DNA of 64,000 nt from assembly GCA_012932295.1 (NCBI GenBank), contig JAAONU010000001.1, positions 30,907,449-30,971,448 of the forward strand, in the 5' to 3' direction. Source of the stretch: Cyclina sinensis (lineage: Eukaryota > Mollusca > Bivalvia > Venerida > Veneridae). Below, piece after piece: positions 11,518 to 22,500 of the stretch (position 1 is the first letter of the stretch; each line of letters opens with the position of its first letter). The translations under genes and the position numbers were made by a program. The notes beneath the pieces were generated by a model that worked only from the letters and a program-made list of their open reading frames with translations, made no database searches and had not been told where the DNA came from.

Positions 11518-12437
11518 TTTTATGCCTCCACAAAGTGGGGTGCATATAGCGTTGCACTTGTCCGTCCGTACGTCTGTCCGTCCGTACGTCTGTCCGTACG
11601 TCCAGAAATCTTGTGAACGCAACTCCTCTTAAACCGGATGGCAGATTTTGCTTAAACTTCCAGGGATGAACAACCTTAATGTGTAGATGGTAGATAAGGA
11701 AGGAATTTTCCCTGCGACCAAATTTAATAGAAATATGGTCCTTTGTTGATTTTTTCACTAGAAATTTTGTGAACGCAACTCCTCTTAAACCGGATGGCAG
11801 ATTTTGCTTAAACTTCCAGGGATGAACAACCTTAATGTGTAGATGGTAGTAAAGGAAGGAATTTTTGCTGCGACCAAATTTTACAGAATTATGGCCCTTT
11901 GTTGATTTTTTCACTATATACCATATAGAAATTTTGTGAACGCAACTCCTCTTAAACCGGATGGCAGATTTTGCTTAAACTTCCTGGGATGAACAACCTT
12001 AATGTGTAGATGATAGTAAAGGAAGGAATTTTTGCTGCGACCAAATTTAACAGAATTATGGTCCTTTGTTGATTTTTTCACTATATACCATATAGAAATT
12101 TTGTGAACGCAACTCCTCTTAAACCGGATGGCAGATTTTGCTTAAACTTCCAGGGATGAACAGCTTTAATGTGTAGATGGTAGTAAAGGAAGGAATTTTT
12201 GCTGTGACAATATTTAACAGAATTATGGCCCTTTGTTGATTTTTTCACTATATACCATATAAATAATTGAACATATATATTCTACATTTGTAATTTAATT
12301 TAACATGTACATAAGGTTACCTGTAGATCATTTTAGGTATATGTACAGAAAAAATCTTACATACAGGATATACATGCTCTTGTTTATGAGCACTTATGCA
12401 TAGTGGGGGCATCCGTGTCCTATGGACACAGTTCTAG
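11518..12437 (+). mobile_element. HINE/pearl-like element (hairpin head, tandem body, 3' hairpin)
   Basis: Order: head palindrome TATGCCTCCACAAAGTGGGG then GTGCATATAG; TCCG/TACG-rich tract at about 11,560-11,600; four units of about 160-168 bp each containing TTGTGAACGCAACTCCTC (about 11,610, 11,766, 11,935, 12,103). After these comes a 3' stem GTGTCC-TAT-GGACAC (12415-12429) and terminal CTAG at 12434-12437. This order matches non-autonomous Helentron (HINE) elements, to which the bivalve pearl elements are similar. A minus-strand copy lies at 47,974-49,336. Confidence 0.6.
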
Positions 12438-12524
12438 TTCTACATGCATGGCACTAAGGGGTAATAAATTAATATATAAATTGGTTCCCTTTTTTCTACA
12501 TGCATGTCACAAAAGGATAATTAA

Positions 12525-12876
12525 AGGCACATTAAGCCTCAGAAATGACTCCAATTTTTCATCAAGAAAAGGTAAAATATATTTTACAATATTTTAATGA
12601 TTGATCTAGAGCATGTTAGATTCTTATCACTTGATAGTTGCGCTGAATGTGAAATAATTTGTTATAAAAGTAGCAAAATGTAAATAAAGTTGTATTTTGA
12701 CATCTATACAAAATACTAATTCACTATGGCTTTACTAGTGGCCAAAAAGCAAAAGAAACAAAACATGGTTCAACTATATGGCTAATGAGTACCATTTTGG
12801 AAATTGTAACAGTACACTAAAAATTAAAAATCTTTTGAGAAATTTAAAAGTAGCATTTTTGGGGCTTAATTGGCCT
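12525..12876. mobile_element. TTAA-flanked MITE (piggyBac-like)
   Basis: TTAA at 12521-12524 and 12877-12880 flank inverted ends AGGCACATTAAGCC and, read inward from the right, AGGCCAATTAAGCC. It is 352 bp with no coding frame. TTAA duplication is typical of piggyBac-type insertion. Confidence 0.65.
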
Positions 12877-13499
12877 TTAACATACAAATTGGTTCCCTTT
12901 TTTTTTTTACATGCATGTCACTATGGGATAACTAGTTAATATATAAATAGGTTCCCTTTTTTCTATTACTGAAGCTCTCAAAATAATAATGTGTGTCGAG
13001 ATCTGAATTTATTGTGAAAAAACACCCGGGTCCATAACTGTTTAAGGAAGCAGTATATAGTGATATTTTATGACACTTAGTATTTTTGTAGTGAATTGGT
13101 AACAGTATTTCCACATGCTTTTATGGAGGAAGTAAGAATTATTATTATTAGAAAAATGTAGTTGATTAGAATGATTATTACAACTAATCAGAATATTGTT
13201 ACCCCTTTTATGCCATATGAACAACGGTATCCTTGTTAGTTGAACAGTCCATTTTCAGTTAAAAGGGTTTCTGGTATAAATTTTCAATTTCATTCTATTT
13301 AGGGAAATCCTTAATGCAAACAGTGTAGTCCCTGATCAGACACCACATATTGCAGTTCTGGGTCTGCACTGTTTGCCTATGTCTAATTTTGTTGATGCTA
13401 GTCTTTAATGGGTTAATCTTAATTACAAAGTAGTAAAAGTCAATATACAATAAAAATGTACAAAATGTAAAAGCACTCTATGTTAAAAACATGTTTTAA

Positions 13500-13933
13500 A
13501 GGGGCTGTGCTCCAGATGACACAAAAAAGAAAGTTTTCTTGTATTATAAATTTTTTGTGATATTTATGACTAATGCTTAAAAAACTGACTAACTGACAAA
13601 AATTAAGTCAGGTAATCACATTATAAATTGATTTTTTTCCTTTCATAGTGCTATACCGTAACGCGACGGTATAACTATATCGTATAAGATTTAAAGTAAA
13701 CGACAGTTATTTCACATGCGGTGATAGTGGTGACAGTAAAAGCGTTGTTAATATTTTGTTAACATGAGGGTCCAGAGTTCAAATCCGGCTCGAGCGAATA
13801 TATTTTTTTTGTTCTATTTTGACTTTTATAATTAGTTTTGAAGTAAAATATCATGTTGTTATAATCTCATGGCATCTAGATATTTAATTTAAGTAAAAAA
13901 AAAAAATTATATCAAATCTGGAGTACAGCCTCT
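13500..13933. mobile_element. TTAA-flanked MITE carrying a tRNA-like block
   Basis: TTAA at 13496-13499 and 13934-13937 flank inverted ends AGGGGCTGTGCTCCAGAT and AGAGGCTGTACTCCAGAT, which differ at two of 18 positions. Inside are a perfect 8-bp-arm hairpin (TATACCGT-AACGCG-ACGGTATA, 13652-13673) and GAGTTCAAATCC near 13,770, a good tRNA B-box match. It is piggyBac-like by target site. Confidence 0.65.
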
Positions 13934-14969
13934 TTAAAATAGATTAGCTGGGTGAAAGGGTTACATCTCAGCTGTGGAGCCATCTATGACATGAATTCTG
14001 TAAGAAAATTAGAAAGCATGTTTGTTTTCATGAAACTTTTGATCATGGCCAAAATTAGGAAACTATTTTAGTTCAAGGATCTAAGTAGGATAACTTGATC
14101 CATCAAAGTAGGTTTGGTTTAATTGAGTTTAAGGCACTATACCATCCAAGTCATATTTGGAGGGCAGTTTACCTAAACATCTTAATTTCATTCCAGTTCT
14201 AACATCAGTATTTGTGCTAAGTGTAATTTAGTTTAATGCTCTCGGAACAGTCCAAGTCACCATGCTGGCAATTTATTTACCTTAAATATCTGAATAAAAC
14301 TAGAAATTCAGTATTCAGGCTTTCTTGTGGTCGTCTAAACCTGAAGAGAGATGTGGCTATGCATAACGGCTATCTTCATCTACTTAAATACAGAACCTAA
14401 CTAGAAGTTTTAGATTGTACTCATCATTTAATACTTTTATATACTTTTTTGTTACAAGATATAATTATGAAATATAGCTGTTGTGGAAAATGTTATGAAA
14501 AATGTTGAAAATTAAAAGAAAAACATAACTATCAGTTATTCATGTATATACTTCAGTTTCATTAATATGGTAAGCCTTTGTGATCATTCACATCTTTATT
14601 AATCAACATCATTCCACCATTCCCTTCAGAAGTCATCTATTTTAATCACAGTTAAAGGTTAATTAACTGTGCAAGGATTTTTAGAGTGGTATTCTCTGCC
14701 AACTAGTTGTTGCAGTCAAATGTTAGGATTATTTTGCATTCAAACACTTGAACGTTTGAATAGCTCATAATTAGTTTTCACTGCTTCTGGACCAAACTCC
14801 ATGCAGCAGTTACTTCCCTTTCAGTAAAGATTCAAGAGCATTGGTTTTGGTCAATTTTAATATCAGGAGCATGATTTTATGGGTTAAAGTATACTAAAGA
14901 ATGTAACATACCAAATATCTAAGTTCTGGGGCTTAAAGTTTGTATTTCATTATTTTCCTAAAAAAATAC

Positions 14970-15038
14970 AGGAGGGCCATGATGGCCCCAGATTGCTCAC
15001 CTGAATACTTTGCTTTTGAGCAAAATCAGAAGCTTTTT
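14970..15038 (-). repeat. Terminal remnant of an AGCTCACC-type element
   Basis: GGGCCATGATGGCCC then GCTCACCTGAATACTTTGC is the 3' terminal hairpin region seen at 33,608 and 43,618. It directly abuts the head of the plus-strand copy beginning at 15,039. Confidence 0.5.
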
Positions 15039-15792
15039 AGCTCACCTGAGCACAAAGTGCTCAAGGGTGAGCTATTTCGATCACTGTCTGGCGTGCATCT
15101 GCATGCGTCATAAACAATTTGACTTAACTTCTCCAAAACAACTAAGCCAACTTGATGAAACGTGTCTGGAATATTCCTTGCATGAAGCTCTACGAAAGTT
15201 GTTCAAAGAATTCAATTCCATCAAGAACTTTAAAAATCTTCGTCTGAAACAACAAGGCCCTGAGCCTTAAGATTTGGTATGTAGCATTGTCTAGTGGACC
15301 TCTACCAAGTTTGTTCAAATTATACCTCTGGAGTCAATTCTGGCCCTACCCCATAGGTCAATTGATTTTACAAAGGCTTATATAGGGAAAACTTAGAAAA
15401 TCTTCTTGTCTTAAACCATGAGGCCCTAAGCCTTAACATTTGGTATGTAACATTGTCTACTGGACCTCTACCAAGTTTGTTAAATTATGCCCCTGGGGTC
15501 AATTTTGGCCCTGCCCCGGAGGTCAATTGATTTTACATAGGCTTATATAGGCAAAATTTAAAAACCTTGTCTGAAACCACAAAGCCTACAACTTAGATAT
15601 ATTTAATGGAGCATCAGCTAGAGGTCATCTACCAAGTTTGTTCAAATTATGCCCCTTGAGTGAAAACTGGCTACCTGGGGGGGTCACTCGAATTCATAGA
15701 GATTTATATAGAAGTTATGGAGTGGACACTCACATGGACAGACAGACCTGGATCTTGTCCTTTCTCTCGTGGTGGGCGGACAGCAAGTCAGC
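15039..15792 (+). mobile_element. AGCTCACC-headed tandem-body element
   Basis: The head AGCTCACCTGAGCACAAAG pairs with TGCTCAAGGGTGAGCT. The body has about 165-bp units with GGACCTCTACCAAGTTTGTT (about 15,297, 15,463, 15,625). Near the 3' side is CATGGACAGACAGACC. It is the same family as the copies ending at 23,690, 35,822 and 44,636, which are in the opposite orientation. Confidence 0.6.
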
Positions 15793-15900
15793 CAAGAAAG
15801 GAAATTTACTGATTAAACCGAAAGTTTAATTTCCAACAGTCTTGTGTGAAACTCAGGACAAAATAATCAATAATGAATACCTAATATCCATTTATAGTCT

Positions 15901-15906
15901 TTTATT
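15901..15906 (-). terminator. Possible polyadenylation signal of cyclophilin A
   Basis: TTTATT on the plus strand reads AATAAA on the gene strand, about 460 nt beyond the cyclophilin stop. No transcript evidence supports it. Confidence 0.35.
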
Positions 15907-16367
15907 CTACAAGTCTGTTGAATGGTTCAAGTATTATCCAAAGTACCTATCAACTGCAGGTCATGTATGAAACATAATATTTAACAGTATTAAATATATA
16001 TACTTAAACAAGAAAGTACTCTGCCAAAGAAAATACAAAAAGCAAGAAAAATTTTATCAAAAGTTTAAAAGAGGGAACACAACAGGTCTTTAACATACAG
16101 AAAACAAAAAGCAACCTTCACTTGGTATGATAACACTAAGTTTTACGACTGTGTATCAAAACAAATCACTCAATTACTTTTTTCTGAACATAATTACATG
16201 TAATTTTGTAATCCGGAAATTGTAGAATTAGAGCTCACCCTAAAGTTAATGCTGTAACTATCAGTTAATTTCTTCTGAATGAGGAAAAAACAGTTCCCTC
16301 AGATATCAAAACAATTTGATCAAGACAACACATACAAAGGAACATCTGTCCAAATTACTTTCTAAAT

Positions 16368-16500
16368 CTACAGTTGGCCGCTCTTCGCTATGAGGACAGG
16401 TTTGCTGGTGGCTCCACTTTCTGACCCTACTTTTTCAATGGCTTTCACGACATCCATCCCACTGACAACACTACCAAATACCACATGCTTTCCATCCAAC
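16368..16500 (-). CDS. PPIA: Cyclophilin A exon 5 and stop
   Basis: Acceptor cttcccag above 16500. It encodes [20 protein letters not shown] to IAKSGQL and TAG at 16370-16368. Trp121 and His126 are present. Confidence 0.96.
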
Positions 16501-19500
16501 CTGGGAAGACAAAAGAACTAAATTTTCATGAACTACCTATTGTATATTTTGTAAAATAATAATAACTACATGTAAAAGTGACCTTGACCTTGATCTGAGA
16601 AAGCTGGAACCTGGGCTCTCTCAAAGTCTGATTATGATTACATGGGGAAAGTTACTTAAACGGGACATACTCGACTGCTCCCTATTTCCAAAGGCAAATG
16701 CATCAGACAGAGGAAGCAAACTGTGGTGAAGGGTTTTCAAAGGCAACATCATTTGGAAATACAATTATCAAATCCATCTATAAATAACAAAGTTAGGGCC
16801 AATTGTAGCAATATCGTACTAGAGCTATGTGCATGTTCTGCACAGGTTAACATCAAAGCCAAGTGCGAAGAAAATCCTTCCATTAGTACAGGATTTATTG
16901 AGCGGACAAGGTGGGGACAGACCGACTGATGCAACCAAGTGATTCAAGTATACCACCCCTATTTTTGTGGTGGGGGTATAACAAAGTTATTGGGAATTTC
17001 AGCAATATCAAGGTAATTTAAAAGTCAAATGTAATACTTGAATTATTCAACATGTTCATTTTATTCTCAGTGTTGTTTTGTCCCTGCATGAATTAAATTC
17101 ACCAAAAAACTTTTATCTAGAGTATTTAGCATGGCGACCAAAATATTCAAGTAAATGGGCATGTTATGCAGTACTTATCAAATGTCAAAAGCTACTGGAA
17201 AAACCGACGTACGGACAGACGGACGGACAAGCTGATTCCAGTATACCCCCACAACTTTGTTGTGCAGGGGTATAAAAGAAATATAGCTTGTTGACTTATG
17301 AATACTTATATTTTAAACTCATTATATACTCAATTTCTTAATCAAATGCATGATTATGCATATAAGTGGGCTATTGTCCTAGAGGGTTATTGTCCTAGTG
17401 GGCTATTGTCCTAGTGAGCTATTGTCCAGTGAGCTATTGTCCTACACTCAGTAGTGTTCACAGGTCTTGATATTGTTCATGATAGAAAATGTGAATGAAA
17501 TGGGGTTTGAATGGTTGTTTAATTTACCAAATATAAAATACAGTCCAACCTTACTTAAGCAGCCAGCCAAGGGAAACAGTAATTTTGGCTGCTTAAGCAA
17601 GGTGACCGCTTATTAAGGGGTAATGTTGGCTCGCTTTCTTTAGTACTAGTGGTAACTTATGGCTCAGTAATGGCATATTTTAAAATTTCTATGTTCTAAG
17701 TTTACATTTTATCTCTGAAAGTAACAAAACATTCTTAAAAGACAGAAATTAATACTAATTTGATTTTAAGGCGAATCGCGAAAATTGATTTATTTCATGG
17801 TAAGAGTTCTTTCCCTTCCGCGTATCGGGATGATTCGTACAAGAAGGTTTTCATTTAACGAGCTGAGATATAGAATAAAGCATAGTATTACTTAACTTCG
17901 TTTTCTTTTACACCACAACAGATTTAAATCAGAGTTTAATTAAGAAGCATGTTTCTTGGGTGTTCTGTTGACTACTGAAATCAATACTTTTTATAATTAT
18001 AAAACAAACTTCTCAACACCAAATGAGATCAAACGTTAAATCGACCTTTTACTGTGAGAGTCTAGTGTTATTTTGTAATTAAGTAGTTAAAATTGAAACA
18101 CAATAAAATGCGCAACAAATAGTCGCCGAATTCACACACTCAAACATTAAAGCACTGTGTATTGTCATGTGTTTCCCCTCGAGGGTTTATTCTAGGGTTT
18201 GTCAAAAATTATTCACACCTTGAACAGACAATACGAGACCGTTTAATTGGGTCGATTTTTGGCAAATTGGATGCAATTACTGTGGCTGCTGGCCGCAGAC
18301 ATAAGGTGACCGTTTAATTAACGTGTTATTTAGAAGGATTTTCGACGGGAGCCTCATGATATGACCGTTGACACCAGGTGACTGCCAATATAAGGTGACC
18401 GTTAGAGCAGGTTATACTGTATATTAAAGTTTAATGAGTGTTTTATGACATATCACAATCAAATGTTTTACCATGGAATGCAAAATATACTTGACATTGT
18501 TGATGATAGAAATGTAAATATTAAATATATTAAAGCTTTTACTGTGTTTGAGTTTAATTAGTTCCGCATTTTAGTATCTCAGCGTTAAACGGTAAAGAAT
18601 TTAGGGCATGTCAGCAATCTCCCCACAGAGGACCCAATCTTCCTACTTTCACAGACAAACATCACTACTTGGCACTGGAAAAGGTTCACATGTACATGTA
18701 TGCTTGAAGGTCTTGTCCAAAGGGTTGTTGTGTCAAAGTATGAAGACAATCCATTTAGAAATAAACAAGAGCTGTCACTGGAAATTTACATATATGTCCC
18801 CAAAATGTAGCTTTGAAATGAAACTGGTGTAATATATAATTGAATATGCCTGTGGAAAAGAGATCAGACAAAAAATAGAGCATGAGCTGAAGGTTAATGG
18901 TAAAGTAATGTTTTTCTGCTTTAGATTCTTATATGAAGGTTGAAGACTAATTATTCAATGAAATAGAAAGCTGTGTTTGGCCTTGAATAGGAACAATATT
19001 GTTTTATTCCCAACCCCTACTGATGTTTAACATATAATAAAATCCCCAAAGCGGTTTTGGAGATGTAGCTTGGACAAGATTTTAATATAAAAGCTACAGT
19101 AAAAAATTATATATAATACATATACATAACACAGCCAAAAACAATCTGACCAGAAACTCCTGATTATATGCACAGCTAGGTTTGGTGACAAACATCACTG
19201 TGTAGTTTCAATTAAATCCTCCAGTGGTTTTGGAGATGAAGCATGGACAAGATTTTAATATAGAAGTTAGAGTAAAACAAGAAATCGGTAGAACCGATGG
19301 ATGCTCCCCGAATAAATGCCAGTTCCAAAAGGGCTATTGTTTAATATGTATTTTTTCTAAAGTATGAAAAATAACAAAGAGCAATTACTCCTAAATTATG
19401 CAAAATAGAGTTATGGTTCTTGCACGCTGCACTTCTCCTCATAGAGATCTATCTACCAATAAAGTTTCAAGTTGATAACTCTTATACTTTGTGAGATATG

Positions 19501-22500
19501 CCCTGGACAAAAAATAAGTATGAGAAATTTCAAAGGGCAATAACTCAAAAAAAAAAAATTAATTAAGCAAGAGTTTTGGTTCTTGTGCACTGCACTGTCC
19601 CTTAATGAGATCTAACTACCTATGAAGTTTGGTCTTGATATCTCTCATAGTTTTTGTGTTATGCTCCGGACAAAATTATGACGGATGGATGAACTGACGG
19701 ACAGACAAAGCGGCAACTATATGCTCGCCCTTCGGGGAGCATAAAAATGACTAAGTGCCCATAACTCTGCCAAAAATAAGCTGACCAGAATCTCCTGACG
19801 ATATGCACAACTAGGCTTGACAAACACTCCTGTTTACTTTCAATGAAATCCCTCAAGATTTTACCATACAGTCAGATGAACGGACAGACAGTGCAATAAC
19901 TATATGCCTCCATTTGGGGGCATAAAAAGTTATGATCAATGTTAAAAGTTTTTGGACGGGAAAGGCAACCACACCATGACTTTAGCAATGGCTTGATTTT
20001 TTCTTCCAAAAAGTCAAGCAAAAAATAACCAGGTATTTTCTTATCTGGAAAAACAATTGGTATTGGGAAGGGATAAGTCCTTCTAGGTGAAAATCACATG
20101 GAAAGCTTTTGTTCAGGAGCATTTTTGTCTGCACTTCTTGCAAGACAAAGTTTCAAGTATAGGGTGTGCACAGGACACAGGTGCCCCCACCTTGTGCCTT
20201 TTGATGATCTGCAACAGATTAGTTATCTTCATATATTGCAACACATTTCAAATACTTTTGGAGTCATGCATTAAAACCAAACTGAAAAAATGCCCACTTT
20301 TTTTTATCAAGCTGCAAACAAAACCTCAGGAGCATATCAACTCATAATGAACATTCAAGGAAGGTTTTGCGATTCCATTTCAAATATTTGAGGAGCTAAT
20401 GCACGACATAAACTTTTAGGATGGACCAAAGAACACACAAATGCACAGACATGGGTAAATCTTTAGTGCTCCCCGCACCCCCACCCCCAACATGCTGAAT
20501 CAAACCTTCATCTTCTGTAAGAAACTGACAATGTAACTAAGCGAGTTGAAAAACCAGTTCACCAATACTAATTGCAATTGCTGACTTAATGTATCTTTCA
20601 CCATATAATTGAGTTTAAGCAATACTTTAATATTTATTCCTCAGAAAATGACCTAATCTGTCTTTTATACTGAAGACCTAGAAGAAACATTAATTCTTTG
20701 CACAAACCAACTATATTTTGAGGACAGACTATGATCGACTGCATTTACTTTAAGCTCATATAAGCTGTTAATTGCTCACTTTCAAAGAATACATACCAAG
20801 CAGTTTTAGCTGTACACAAGAAGAACTGCGAGCCATTTGTGTTGGGACCTGCATTTGCCATGGACAAAATACCTGAAAATAAATGAATGCAAGTTATCAA
20901 ACAGATATATATCTTGGCGCTTGAGAATATTTGGTGTAATTTGCATTGTCAGAATAAAAAGAAATCACTGTTCAAATAAACTGAAGAATCTAATAGTTAA
21001 ATCAACTTGTGCAAAACCCTACAGATAGCCAAGCTAAGCATTCTCTTTACAGAATCTTAGACTCATCAAAAAACAAAACAAAACAAAAATAATAACACAG
21101 CAGGCCAAGTAGTCAATAATTCTGAGATTTTTTTCTGAAACAGTACATTACAAACATTGCTTTCAATGGTATTCTTTAACCGTGAGGAATATTTGGATCA
21201 CGTAAGTTTAGGATAAAACTGATCTTGAGATCTGAGAAAAGAATACCTGGTCCTGTGTGTTTCAGCTGGAAGTTCTCATCCTGGAATTTGGCACCATAAA
21301 TACTTTTTCCTCCTGTACCATTGCCCCGTGTGAAATCACCACCTTGGCACATGAAGCCAGGAATGACACGATGGAATTTAGATCCCTCAAACCCAAATCC
21401 CTTTTCTCCGGTGCAAAGGGCACGAAAGTTTTCTAAAGAAATGTAAAAAATTTTTCTATCAGTTGATCCTTACAAAACATTTGGACAGGAGTGAAGTGTC
21501 TGTCTGTTGCCTTTTGATACAATTCTTCATACATGTACAGCTGTTGTTGTCAATTGGATAATAAACTGATTACTGCAGTATCAATTTTAGAATACTAACA
21601 TTTGGATCAGAATTTTTTCGTTCTACAATTTATTGTGCTTTGCAAATTTTACATAACAATGCTTATATTCTTTATTTCAGAAAATGCTGACAATTGGTTG
21701 AAACATACCAGTTGTATTTAAAAAAACTTACCAGCTGTCTTTGGAACAACATCTGCCTTCAACTGAAATATAATAACTGACTATTTTAGCATAAAATGAA
21801 ACCTTATATGCACAAAGATCACAACAGATCAGTCCCCAACTCCTCCATTAACACAACTAAATGTCTTTTGAATGAGATATTAAACCAAGGTACTGGTTAT
21901 GCCAAAGCATGTAAAGAACAGAGTGGAAAAGAGTGCTCTCTGTATCTTGGACTTTTCCCCTACAATCAAAAAATAACTGTACATCTATGGAGGCCAGTCT
22001 TATGGGCAACTGTTAGAGCAAGAGGTACAGTTATCAGCAAGGTCATGCTGAAACTTGTGATTGTTTTTGAAACAAGACATGTCCACGGGCAGAATGTCGA
22101 GCCCGCTAGTCTTAATTCAAACCTGAACCTATAAGCTTCAGATCAAGGAGAAAGATGTATACCTATATACTGAATATCAAAGATATTGGTCTATAAATGA
22201 AGGCTCTATGAGGTACAGCAGATGAATCTATTTTTAGCCTCCGTGACCTTTAACCTAATCTAATAATTTGAAAAAGCTTGATAAAGCTTGCTTCATGCCA
22301 AATTTAAAAATTCTAGGCCTTGTGGTTTCAGACAAGAAGATTTTTTTAAAATTTTCTTCTATACTGCTTTTTAAAACTTGTGACCCCTCGGGCGGGGCCA
22401 AGGGACATTTTTCTAACAAACTTGGTAGAGGTCCACTAGACAATGCTGCATACCAAATATCTTAACTCTAGGCCTTGTAGTTTCTGACAAGAAGATTTTT

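Noticed and set aside
11504..11914. 136-codon minus-strand frame with repeated FGRSENSFLYYHLHIK-like sequence, also at 49,089-49,325
   Set aside because: It is translation of the tandem units of a HINE-like repeat, and codon-length coincidence explains the repetition. No start context or conservation as protein is visible.
11518..12260. CRISPR-like or satellite interpretation of regularly spaced repeats
   Set aside because: Units are contiguous tandem copies in a eukaryotic intergenic region without unique spacers; a transposon body explains them.
16749..16934. Open frames at 16,720-16,930 on both strands
   Set aside because: They fall in a tandem repeat in cyclophilin intron 4, and the translation is repeat-derived.
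21796..22134. 112-codon plus-strand frame in cyclophilin intron 1
   Set aside because: No recognisable domain, no splice support, and it lies in sense-opposed intron DNA running into repeats.
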